A stretch of 64,000 nt of DNA. It comes from Palsa-504 sp963739135 (GTDB lineage: Bacteria; Actinomycetota; Actinomycetes; Streptosporangiales; Streptosporangiaceae). The notes under the pieces were generated by a model, which worked only from the letters and a program-made list of their open reading frames with translations, was not told the origin of the DNA and made no database searches. Position numbers and translations under genes: made by a program. The stretch covers positions 423,957-487,956 of the forward strand of contig CAVTZG010000010.1 of the NCBI GenBank assembly GCA_963739135.1, given 5' to 3'. This document shows positions 18,993 to 26,178 of the stretch, piece by piece. How positions within the stretch are numbered: position 1 is the first letter of the stretch; each line of letters starts with the position of its first letter.

Positions 18993-19769
18993 TTACCGCC
19001 TGTCTTTCCAGTCCCGCAGCCACTGGCCGAATTCGGCGGCCACGATCCGCTCGTCGTGCACGCCGGCCGCCTCCGCGGAGGCCAGCCAGACAATCGGCGG
19101 CCCCATCACGGTCGGTTCGAGGAACCCGTGACCAGCCGGCAAGGTGCCGGGCGGGACCATGCCGGTCACGGTCGCGCCGCCTGGCAGGAGCAGGTTCACG
19201 GTGATGCCGGTGTCCTGTAGGTCCGCGGCCATGATCCTGGACAACGACTCGCTTCCGGCTCGTGACGGTCCGTAGGGCACGAACCCGGCCCGGTGCATGG
19301 TCGAGTGGTTCACCGAGATGTTGACGATGCGGCCGCTGCCCGCGGCCAGCATCCGCGGCGTGACCTCGCGCGCCACCAGGAAGTACCCGGTCAGGTTGGT
19401 CTCGACCACCGCCCGGAACCCGTCGGCAGGCACCTCCCAGAACCCCTGCGCCCGGGTCAGGAACTGCGGGTTGACCGTCCGCATGCCGATCCCCGCGTTG
19501 TTCACCAGCATGTCGATACCGCCGAGCCGCGACCACGCCTGGTCGACCCCTCGGGCCACCGAGGCTTCGTCCCGCACGTCCATCTCGATGCCCGCCACCC
19601 CCGGCAGCCCCGCCCCGCCCGGTAGCCCCGCCGCGGCCGCCGCCGCCCGTTCGCCGGTCCGGCCGGTCAGCACGACCGCCGCTCCCGCCTCAGCCAACGC
19701 GGCCGCCATCGCCAGCCCCACCCCGCTCGTCCCTCCCGTTACCAGCACCTTCCGCGCCACATCACTCAT
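18993..19769 (-). CDS. Short-chain dehydrogenase/reductase with Arg in place of catalytic Lys
   Basis: This is a cytosolic NAD(P)-dependent classical SDR of 258 residues. TGGTSGVG (11-18) is the cofactor loop, DVRD the adenine-binding acid and VNNAG the structural motif. The catalytic tetrad region reads NISVNHS...YGPSR. Ser and Tyr are present, but the YxxxK lysine is Arg (YGPSR, near 168), which may lower or alter activity. ATG 19769 is 7 nt downstream of a -10 element, so the mRNA is probably leaderless. The promoter has MerR-type geometry, suggesting induction by a small molecule or stress. The substrate is unknown. Confidence 0.85.
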   Translation of the reverse strand: MSDVARKVLVTGGTSGVGLAMAAALAEAGAAVVLTGRTGERAAAAAAGLPGGAGLPGVAGIEMDVRDEASVARGVDQAWSRLGGIDMLVNNAGIGMRTVNPQFLTRAQGFWEVPADGFRAVVETNLTGYFLVAREVTPRMLAAGSGRIVNISVNHSTMHRAGFVPYGPSRAGSESLSRIMAADLQDTGITVNLLLPGGATVTGMVPPGTLPAGHGFLEPTVMGPPIVWLASAEAAGVHDERIVAAEFGQWLRDWKDRR

Positions 19770-19776
19770 GCTCGCG

Positions 19777-19807
19777 ATGCTAGGAACTGGAGCACGCTCG
19801 AAGTCAA
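19777..19807 (-). promoter_or_regulatory. MerR-family-type promoter (19-bp spacer, internal dyad)
   Basis: On the minus strand TTGACT (19807-19802) and TAGCAT (19782-19777) are separated by 19 bp, longer than the usual 17. The spacer holds a dyad with 9-nt arms around a 2-nt centre: ACTTCGAGC-GT-GCTCCAGTT, 6 of 9 matched. An elongated spacer with a dyad is the signature of promoters activated by MerR regulators through DNA distortion. The SDR start codon is 7 nt downstream. No merR gene is visible in the window. Confidence 0.7.
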
Positions 19808-19813
19808 GCAACC

Positions 19814-19870
19814 GCTCGATTGCCTACCTTGAGCTCGATTGCCTACCTTGAGCTCGATTGCCTACCTTGA
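19814..19870. repeat. Three perfect 19-bp tandem repeats upstream of the SDR promoter
   Basis: The unit GCTCGATTGCCTACCTTGA occurs three times without change at 19814, 19833 and 19852, then GCTCG begins a fourth. The array starts 7 bp beyond the -35 element of the SDR gene. A 19-bp period is close to two helical turns, so sites would lie on one face of DNA, as in an activator array. Confidence 0.75.
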
Positions 19871-19958
19871 GCTCGCCGTCGTCCCGGGCACTGCCCCACG
19901 GCGTGCGCGCAGCGTCTGACCGCCTCGATAAGGTTGCCTGCGCCATAGGGTTGCGCAG

Positions 19959-20162
19959 GTGGGCATCCCCGAGCACATATCGCGGCTGCGGGCAGCCGTC
20001 GGGCACGACCTGATCCTGCTGCCTTCCGTGATCACCAGCGGTCTCACCGCACCCGCCGACGGCGAACTCACCGAAGTTGCGTGGTTTCACCCGGGACAGC
20101 TACCCGACCTGCAACTCAACCGATTCGCTCGCGCTCTCCTGGCGGCTACTGGATACCTCTGA
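19959..20162 (+). pseudogene. NUDIX hydrolase relic with large internal deletion
   Basis: The 67-codon frame joins an N-terminus typical of an actinobacterial NUDIX hydrolase (PEHISRLRAAVGHDLILLPSV) to its C-terminal end (GELTEVAWFHPGQLPD...LNRFARALLAATGYL). The catalytic Nudix box (GX5EX7REUXEEXGU) and roughly 80-90 residues between are missing. No frameshift is needed, so this looks like a clean in-frame deletion. A short functional product is unlikely. Confidence 0.7.
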
Positions 20163-20909
20163 CGGCTGCGAGCTGGCTGCGCGAGCCGGACGCACAACGG
20201 CGTCGTTGTGACAGCGATGTCGTCTGGTGCGCATGGTTGTGACAACGATGTCGTTGAGAGGGGCGCCCTGAGACTGTATCTGATGGTGACGGAGAGGCAG
20301 ACGGAGCGGAAGTGCCAGGAGGCGGCGATTTCGGCGCCTTTCGCCCGCTCTGGCGGACCGCCCCGGCTGGCGGCCGAACGGAGCGTGACGCTTGGTGCTG
20401 GCGGGGCAGAAGTTATGAAGGTAGCCCGGCCGTCCCCCGTCAAGACCGTCCTGCCTGCAGCCGCCAGCCGCACATGTTCCATCGATGTTGCTATTACTAC
20501 AGCGATGTTCCATCGATGTTGCTACCACCCCAGCGATGTTCCTGTGGCGATCAGGGCGCCTGCGGGGCACTGGCGCCAGTACGGGCCGCTCTGGCAGGCC
20601 CTCGGGTAAGAACCAGAGTCGGCGGGCCTTGAAGGTCCAGATCCGGTAGTCGTACCAGCCACAGCCCACGGCGAAGACGAAACACATGATGGACGCCGCG
20701 TGCAGGCCGGTCAGCCATTCCATGACGGTACCCACGGCCAGGATGACCGTGAACGCCGCCCACAGGACGCCGCAGGCAATGCGCACAACGCTGAAGGCGC
20801 GAGGCCGCCGCCTGGGCGCGTACTGGTCCGGCGGCGGATAGACGGGCGGCGGGTAAGCGGGCGGGGGTGGCAGGTTCCTGAAGTCCGGCTCGGGCGGCAT
20901 CGCAGTCAT
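20100..20909 (-). CDS. Small Pro-rich membrane protein with probable read-through tail
   Basis: The coding core is the first ~95 residues from ATG 20909. A proline-rich stretch (NLPPPPAYPPPVYPPPDQY) is followed by a basic patch and two hydrophobic segments (RIACGVLWAAFTVILAVGTVMEWL and AASIMCFVFAVGCGWYDYRIW). It ends near KARRLWFL at about 20620. The frame then stays open for another ~170 codons through the 31-bp repeat arrays, with no protein-like character, which suggests the original stop was lost. GAGGGAG lies 10 nt before ATG 20909. Similar Pro-rich two-TM proteins are common in actinomycetes and of unknown function. Confidence 0.45.
   Translation of the reverse strand: MTAMPPEPDFRNLPPPPAYPPPVYPPPDQYAPRRRPRAFSVVRIACGVLWAAFTVILAVGTVMEWLTGLHAASIMCFVFAVGCGWYDYRIWTFKARRLWFLPEGLPERPVLAPVPRRRPDRHRNIAGVVATSMEHRCSNSNIDGTCAAGGCRQDGLDGGRPGYLHNFCPASTKRHAPFGRQPGRSARAGERRRNRRLLALPLRLPLRHHQIQSQGAPLNDIVVTTMRTRRHRCHNDAVVRPARAASSQPSEVSSSRQESASESVELQVG
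20205..20254. repeat. 31-bp-period repeat with LacI-like half palindromes
   Basis: GTTGTGACAGCGATGTCGT (20205-20223) and GTTGTGACAACGATGTCGT (20236-20254) match at 18 of 19 positions and start exactly 31 bp apart. Each holds GACA-N4-TGTC (GACAACGATGTC in the second), which resembles LacI-family operators. The period equals about three helical turns. Confidence 0.6.
20474..20542. repeat. Second 31-bp-period array (ATGTTCCATCGATGTTGCTA units)
   Basis: The 20-bp core ATGTTCCATCGATGTTGCTA is identical at 20474 and 20505. A partial third copy (ATGTTCC) begins at 20536, again 31 bp on. The variable 11 bp between cores differ. On the reverse strand both arrays in this region share an ACATCGNTG core. 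The translated tail of the minus-strand membrane gene passes through these arrays, so they probably arrived in noncoding DNA. Confidence 0.65.
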
Positions 20910-21085
20910 GGTGATCACAGCTCCCTCGAAACGTCGGCAGGGTCAGGCCGCTGCGACAGCGGTGCCGGCGGTCCCGGTGTCCTCGGGCTCGCCGATCCGC
21001 AGCTTTCATAGTCCGGGCGGTCCATCCCGTGCCGTCCCGTTCCACGCGGCGCCCGCGGACGGACGTCCGCTCCGGGCTCAGGCCC

Positions 21086-21091
21086 TAAAGT
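21086..21091 (+). promoter_or_regulatory. -10 element for the repeat-bearing membrane protein gene
   Basis: TAAAGT lies 6 nt before GTG 21098 and there is no Shine-Dalgarno sequence, so the transcript is probably leaderless. Confidence 0.45.
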
Positions 21092-21097
21092 GGGTCC

Positions 21098-23956
21098 GTG
21101 CGTCGTGAACCGCATGCCTCTGGGGTCACTGAGGTTCCTGAGGTAGACGATAAGACTGAGCCGATCCCGGCGGTCGAGTACGGCACCCCAGAACAGGACG
21201 CGACCGAGCCGAACGCGACCGAGCCGAACGCGACCGAGCCGAACGCGACCGAGCCAGACGCGACCGAGCCAGACGCGACCGAGCCAGACGCGACCGAGCC
21301 AGACGCGACCGAGCCAGACGCGACCGAGCCGGCGGCCACCGAACCGGAGGCCACCGAGCCGGACGCCACCGAGCCGGACGCCACCGAGCCGGACGCCACC
21401 GAGATGGCCGCAGAGATGGCCGCCGCGAAGCTAGATGCTGCCGGGCGGGACGCCGCGGAGGAAGGTACCCCCGGACCGCTCGAGCCAGACTGTGCCGGAG
21501 CGGCCACCGCCGGGCAAGGGTCTGCGCATGAGGCGATCGCGGCCGGAGAAGGCTCCGCCGAGCTGAGCTCCGCCGCGGCAAGCACGCCCAAGCCAGCCGC
21601 GGCCGGAGCAGGCGCGCTCGAGCCAGGCCCGGGCCGACCGCAACCGCGGCTGCCTGGCCTGGTGTTCGCCGCTGTCACCGTGGTGCCCGCGCTCCTGGCC
21701 GCGGCCTGGCTGCTGCCGGGGCTCCCGCTGCTGCTCACCGGACGGCTCACCGCGCCGCCCATGGTCTTCATGTCCGCCCCGCTGGCTGTCGGGCTGTGCT
21801 ACTTCGCGCTGCGGCAGCTGCCCGCGAGCTGGCCCGGCCTGCGCCTCCGCGTCCGCACCAAGCCGCAGGCCGGACCGCAAACCGGACCACAGTCCGAAGC
21901 ACAGCCGCAACCCGAAGCGCAGCCGCAACCCGAAGCCCAACCGCAACCCGAAGCCCAACCGCAACCCGAAGCCCAGCCGCAAAGGCAAGTGCAGCCGACC
22001 CGCGCTCCGGTGCCCTGGTGGACAGTCGCGGCCACCGTAGCCGTGGCGGTCGTGTTCGCTATCTGGCAGATCGCCGAGCGCAGCGAACAGATCATCTACC
22101 TCCGCGACCCGTCCACCTACCTCCAGATCGGGTACTGGATCGCGCACCACGGCGTGCTGCCCATCCCCGACTCCCTGGCCGCGTTCGGCGGCCCGCACGC
22201 CGGCCTGGTGTCCGCCAGCATCAACTACTATCCGGTCGGTTCGGGGCTCGCCCCGCAGTTCATGACCGGGATGCCGCTGGTCCTGGCCGCGGCGATCTGG
22301 CTGGGCGGGATCCCGGCCGCGCTGGTGACCACGCCGCTGATCGGCGCGTGCGCGGTGCTCTCGTTCGGCGGCCTGGCCGGCCGGCTGGCCGGGGCCCGGT
22401 GGGCACCCGCCGCGGCCGCGGTGCTGGCCGTGAGCCTGCCCGAGCAGTACACCAGCCGCAGCACGTTCAGCGAGCCGCTGGCCCAGGTCCTGCTGTTCGG
22501 TGGCCTGTGCCTGCTTATCGACTCTATGGTGATCAGACGACGCACCAGCGCCACCAGCCGAACCACGCACTACCCGGCCCAGGACATCGTCCTGGCTGCC
22601 CTGGCCGGCCTGACCCTCGGCCTGACCATCCTGGTCCGCATCGACGGCCTCAGCGACATCCTCCCCGCCGTCCCGTTCCTCGGCGTGCTGCTCGCCGCGC
22701 GCCGCAGGCAGGGCATCCCGTTCGGGATCGGCCTGGTCATCGGGGTGGGCTACGGCCTGGCCGACGGCTATCTCCTGTCCCGCCCCTACCTGGACCTCGA
22801 GGGGCCCTCGCTGCGCCCGCTGGCCCTGATCACCGGCCTGGTCATCCTCATCACGCTGGCCGGCGTCCTCCTGGCCGGGAGCCCAAAGGCCCTGACCCGC
22901 CTGCGCGGCTGGCTGCCGAAGCGAATGATCCGCTGGCTCCCGGAGGCCGCCGCCATAGCAACCGTCCTGATCTTCGTCGGCTTCGCCATCCGGCCGCTGG
23001 TGCAGACCGTCGCGGGTGAGACCGACCCCACCTCCATCACCTACGTCGCCGAACTCCAGAAGCTCGCCGGCCTCCCCATCGACGGAAAACAGCAGTACTA
23101 CCAGGACAGCCTGTACTGGGTCATCTGGTATATCGGCCTGCCCGCGGTGCTGCTGGGCGCCTGCGGCCTGGCCCTGCTGGCCCGCCGCTGCGTCCGGGCC
23201 CTGCTGACCTGGAAGGACCCGGACGCCGAGGCCCGCATCTGGGCGCTGCCGCTGCTCATCGCCATCTGGGTCATCGTGACCGTGCTGTGGCGGCCCGCGG
23301 TGTCCCCCGATCAGCCGTGGGCCAGCAGGCGGCTGGTTCCGTTCGTGCTTCCCGGCCTGATCCTGGGCGCCATCTGGGCCACCGCCTGGCTGCGGGAACG
23401 CGCCGGCCTGCTCGGCCGCAACCAGGCCACCAGCGCCGTGGTGGCCACGTTCTGCGCCGCCTCGCTGCTGATCCCGCCCGCGCTGACCAACCTGGACCTT
23501 GGCTTCGTCCGCAACTCCTCCGGTTCCGGCAGTCACCTGAGCGCGCACGGCATGGCGTTCCGCACCATCGGCGCGGGCGAGCTGACCGCGGTGAACAAGC
23601 TGTGCACGGCGATCGGGCCGGACGCCTCCGTGGTCATCGTCGACTCGCTCACCGCCGACCGGTTCGCCCAGCTCGTCCGCGGCATATGCGACACCCCCAC
23701 TGCCCAGCTGACCGAGGTCACCCCGGCCAACGTCAGCGCGGTCATCGACGGCATCAGGAGGGCCGGCCGCCGCCCGGTTCTGCTCGCCCAGCAGCGATCA
23801 GAACTGACCCCGTACGGTGCCGTCGAGGCACTCAACCTGCTGACCACGCAAGAAGCCCACAACCTGACCGCGCCGCCCACCCGGACCTGGCTGATCCACT
23901 ACACGGTGTGGATGTCCCAGCCGCCGTTCACCAGCGGGCCCCCTCCGGCCACCTAG
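21098..23956 (+). CDS. Large polytopic GT-C-like membrane protein with N-terminal ATEPD repeats
   Basis: This 952-residue protein has three parts. Residues ~34-103 are 14 consecutive five-residue repeats of the (D/N)ATEP type, and the rest of the N-terminal 190 residues is an acidic Ala/Glu tail in the cytoplasm or cell wall. Two hydrophobic segments follow, then a second low-complexity stretch with PQPEA repeats (~268-295). From ~305 there are about ten membrane segments. YLRDPSTYLQIGYWIA has the acidic loop expected of a GT-C glycosyltransferase, and PEQYTSRSTFSEPLAQV and DQPWASRRLVPF recall this superfamily. A C-terminal soluble domain begins near 810. A role in outer-face glycan transfer is inference. 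Neighbours on the + strand are GT2 and GT4 genes. Confidence 0.72.
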   Translation: MRREPHASGVTEVPEVDDKTEPIPAVEYGTPEQDATEPNATEPNATEPNATEPDATEPDATEPDATEPDATEPDATEPAATEPEATEPDATEPDATEPDATEMAAEMAAAKLDAAGRDAAEEGTPGPLEPDCAGAATAGQGSAHEAIAAGEGSAELSSAAASTPKPAAAGAGALEPGPGRPQPRLPGLVFAAVTVVPALLAAAWLLPGLPLLLTGRLTAPPMVFMSAPLAVGLCYFALRQLPASWPGLRLRVRTKPQAGPQTGPQSEAQPQPEAQPQPEAQPQPEAQPQPEAQPQRQVQPTRAPVPWWTVAATVAVAVVFAIWQIAERSEQIIYLRDPSTYLQIGYWIAHHGVLPIPDSLAAFGGPHAGLVSASINYYPVGSGLAPQFMTGMPLVLAAAIWLGGIPAALVTTPLIGACAVLSFGGLAGRLAGARWAPAAAAVLAVSLPEQYTSRSTFSEPLAQVLLFGGLCLLIDSMVIRRRTSATSRTTHYPAQDIVLAALAGLTLGLTILVRIDGLSDILPAVPFLGVLLAARRRQGIPFGIGLVIGVGYGLADGYLLSRPYLDLEGPSLRPLALITGLVILITLAGVLLAGSPKALTRLRGWLPKRMIRWLPEAAAIATVLIFVGFAIRPLVQTVAGETDPTSITYVAELQKLAGLPIDGKQQYYQDSLYWVIWYIGLPAVLLGACGLALLARRCVRALLTWKDPDAEARIWALPLLIAIWVIVTVLWRPAVSPDQPWASRRLVPFVLPGLILGAIWATAWLRERAGLLGRNQATSAVVATFCAASLLIPPALTNLDLGFVRNSSGSGSHLSAHGMAFRTIGAGELTAVNKLCTAIGPDASVVIVDSLTADRFAQLVRGICDTPTAQLTEVTPANVSAVIDGIRRAGRRPVLLAQQRSELTPYGAVEALNLLTTQEAHNLTAPPTRTWLIHYTVWMSQPPFTSGPPPAT
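21197..21406 (+). repeat. 14 x 15-bp in-frame coding repeats (DATEP/NATEP)
   Basis: Fourteen 15-bp units encode ATEP preceded by D, N, A or E, the last being DATEM. The bases are nearly identical within blocks (GACGCGACCGAGCCA five times), so slippage is expected to change copy number in frame. The peptide is very acidic. Confidence 0.85.
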
Positions 23957-24017
23957 CGTGACCCGCCTCGGGCCTACCGGCCGCGAAACCCCGGGCAGCG
24001 GAGTATCCTCCCCGGTC

Positions 24018-24977
24018 GTGAGCACTTTCCCGTTGGAGGAGCCCGCGGAACCCATGGGGTCCGGCCCGGCCCCCGACCCTCCGGAGCCCGCCGTTCCGCA
24101 CGCGTCCATCGTGCTGCCCTGCTACAACGAGGAACAGCACGTCCTGCTCGAGGTCGAGCGGATCTGCGGAGCGATGGACAAGAGCGGGATTCCTTACGAA
24201 CTGCTCGCGATCGACGACGGCTCGACCGACCAGACGCTGGCCCGGCTGCGCCGCGCCGAGCCCGACTTCCCGAACCTGCGGGTCATCCACTTCCCGCGTA
24301 ACGGCGGCGCCGGCACCGTGCGGAGGATCGGCACCCAGCAGGCCCGGGGCGACATCGTGGTCTGGACCGACGCCGACCTGACCTATCCGAACGAGCGGAT
24401 CCCCGAGTTCGTCACCATCCTCGACGAGGACCCGCTGATCGACCAGGTGGTCGGCGCGCGCACCAGCGAGGAAGGCAGCCTCAAGATCTTCCGCGTGCCG
24501 GCCAAGTGGTTCGTACGCAAGCTGGCCGAACGCCTCACCAACGCCGACATCCCGGACCTGAACTCCGGCCTGCGGGCCTTCCGCCGCGCGGTGGCCCGCC
24601 CCTACCTGCGCCTGCTGCCCCCGGGGTTCTCCTGCGTCACCACGATCACGCTGGCGTTCATGTCCAACGAGCACGAGGTGCGGTACATCCCGATCGAGTA
24701 CGCCAAGCGGGCCGGCCGGAGCAAGTTCCACTTCTTCTCCGACGCCTACCGGTACGTACTCCAGGTGCTGCGCATGGTCATGTACTTCAACCCGCTCAAG
24801 GTGCTCATGCCGCCGGCCCTGTTCCTGCTCGGCCTGGGCATCGCCAAGGGCATCTACGACTTGGTGGTGCACCCGCTGCACTTCGCCAACGACACGATCC
24901 TGATCTTCGTGACCGGCCTGATCCTGGCCTCGCTGGCCCTGCTGGCCGACCTGATCGTGCGCTCCCGCCCAGACTAA
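24018..24977 (+). CDS. Polyprenyl-phosphate-type family 2 glycosyltransferase (DPMS-like)
   Basis: This enzyme probably loads a sugar from a nucleotide donor onto a polyprenyl phosphate, supplying the GT-C enzymes nearby. GTG 24018 is chosen because TATCCT (24004-24009) sits 8 nt upstream in leaderless spacing; an upstream GTG at 23958 is possible. Of 319 residues, the N-terminal domain shows ASIVLPCYNEE, AIDDGSTD and VVWTDADLTYPNE (DxD). The loop SGLRAFRR and a RSKFHFFSDA block are typical of the DPM1/DolP-sugar group. Two C-terminal hydrophobic segments anchor it. It is separated from the preceding gene by 61 nt and followed by GT4. Confidence 0.85.
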   Translation: MSTFPLEEPAEPMGSGPAPDPPEPAVPHASIVLPCYNEEQHVLLEVERICGAMDKSGIPYELLAIDDGSTDQTLARLRRAEPDFPNLRVIHFPRNGGAGTVRRIGTQQARGDIVVWTDADLTYPNERIPEFVTILDEDPLIDQVVGARTSEEGSLKIFRVPAKWFVRKLAERLTNADIPDLNSGLRAFRRAVARPYLRLLPPGFSCVTTITLAFMSNEHEVRYIPIEYAKRAGRSKFHFFSDAYRYVLQVLRMVMYFNPLKVLMPPALFLLGLGIAKGIYDLVVHPLHFANDTILIFVTGLILASLALLADLIVRSRPD

Positions 24978-25025
24978 TGAGCACAGACTGATGAGTACAG
25001 ACTGATGAGCCCAGACTAATGAGCA
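24970..25025. repeat. Four 14-bp tandem repeats between GT2 and GT4 genes
   Basis: CAGACTAATGAGCA, CAGACTGATGAGTA, CAGACTGATGAGCC and CAGACTAATGAGCA follow one another directly. The first unit contains the GT2 stop (TAA in ACTAATGA). Each unit repeats a stop/ATG overlap (TAATG or TGATG). Copy number would set the distance from the GT2 stop to the GT4 start at GTG 25033. Confidence 0.75.
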
Positions 25026-25032
25026 GGGACAC

Positions 25033-26178
25033 GTGAGGATCGCGCTGATCGGGCCGGCGCACCCCTACAAGGGCGGCGGCGCCCGGCACACCACCGAACT
25101 AGCGCACCGGCTCGCGGCCGCGGGCCACGACGTCATCATCGAATCCTGGAAGGCCCAGTACCCCGCGCGGCTCTACCCCGGCCAGCAGACCGTGGACACC
25201 CCCGAGGGCTGGCCCTACCCGCGCACCTACCGCCGCCTGGCCTGGTACCGCCCGGACGGCTGGGTGGCCGCCGGCCGCCGCCTCCGCTCGGCCGACCTGG
25301 TCATCTTCGCCCTGCTCACCCCGCTGCAGGTGCCCTCCTACCTGTCCGTCCTGACCGGCCTGACCCTGGGGCCCAAGGGGCCCAAGACCGCCAAGCGCCC
25401 CCGCACCATGGTCATCTGCCACAACGTCCTGCCGCACGAGCGCCGCCCCGGCGACGTGGCCCTGACCCGGACGCTGCTGTCCCGCGTGGACACGGTGATC
25501 GTCCACTCCGCCGAGCAGGCCGCGCAGGCCCGCGACCTGGCCCCTGACGTCCCCATCGTGGTGGCCCGGATCCCGCCGCACCTCCCGGCCGCCCCAGGGG
25601 GGCACGGGGGGACGGGCAGTCCCCCCGTACGCGGGGGGGGTCTGGGGGGGGTCGTCCCCCCCGAGATAGCACTGCTCTTCTTCGGCATCGTCCGCCCCTA
25701 CAAGGGCCTCGACGTCCTGCTGCGCGCCCTGGCCCGAACACCCCCGTATGTCACGCTCACCGTCGTCGGCGAGTTCTGGGGCGGCACCGCCGAAACGCAA
25801 GACCTGATCGCCGACCTCGGCCTGGTCAAACGGGTGACGCTGCGGCCCGGCTACCTGCCGGCCCGGGAGATCCCGGCCACCTTCGCCGCGGCCGACGCGC
25901 TGGTGCTGCCCTACCGGGAGGCGACCGCCTCGCAGAACGTCCTGCTCGCCTTCTCGCTGGGCGTGCCGGTCATCAGCACCACGGCCGGGGCGCTGGCCGA
26001 GGCGGTGCGCGACGGCGTGGACGGGCTGACCTGCGCGCCAGGCGATGTCGAGGATCTGGTCCGGGTGCTGAACGAGTTCGCCGGGCCCGAGACGGCCCAG
26101 CGGCTGCGCGCCGGGGTCAGGGCCGTGGACCCGGAGCCGTACTGGGCTGCCTATCTGCGGGTGCTGCTGGCCGGGTAG
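25033..26178 (+). CDS. Family 4 glycosyltransferase (GT-B fold) with Gly-rich linker insertion
   Basis: This retaining glycosyltransferase is probably cytosolic at the membrane face. It has 381 residues. The N-terminal acceptor domain begins MRIALIGPAHPYKGGGARHTTELAHRL. The C-terminal donor domain contains FFGIVRPYKGLDVLLRA, LTVVGEFWGG and the EX7E-like region near PYREATASQNVLLAFSLGVPV. Between the domains, residues ~190-212 are a Gly/Pro-rich stretch encoded by G- and C-runs forming a dispersed hairpin repeat also seen at 3833. This looks like an in-frame insertion tolerated in the linker. It should add a sugar to a lipid-linked or envelope glycan with the neighbouring enzymes. Its 3' end overlaps the convergent gene by 62 bp. 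Confidence 0.85.
   Translation: MRIALIGPAHPYKGGGARHTTELAHRLAAAGHDVIIESWKAQYPARLYPGQQTVDTPEGWPYPRTYRRLAWYRPDGWVAAGRRLRSADLVIFALLTPLQVPSYLSVLTGLTLGPKGPKTAKRPRTMVICHNVLPHERRPGDVALTRTLLSRVDTVIVHSAEQAAQARDLAPDVPIVVARIPPHLPAAPGGHGGTGSPPVRGGGLGGVVPPEIALLFFGIVRPYKGLDVLLRALARTPPYVTLTVVGEFWGGTAETQDLIADLGLVKRVTLRPGYLPAREIPATFAAADALVLPYREATASQNVLLAFSLGVPVISTTAGALAEAVRDGVDGLTCAPGDVEDLVRVLNEFAGPETAQRLRAGVRAVDPEPYWAAYLRVLLAG
25599..25662. repeat. G-run hairpin repeat, copy 2, inside the GT4 coding sequence
   Basis: A cluster of G6-G8 and C6-C7 runs ends in a 7-bp stem with the TCGT loop (25645-25662), the same unit as at 3833-3848. A second pairing partner is the C6 run at 25621-25626. It encodes a Gly/Pro linker in the glycosyltransferase. 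This is probably a dispersed repeat that entered the gene in frame. Confidence 0.65.

Noticed and set aside
21431..23548. 705-residue minus-strand ORF
   Set aside because: It is a shadow of the repeat-bearing membrane protein; the G/Q/R/D composition has no protein-like segments.
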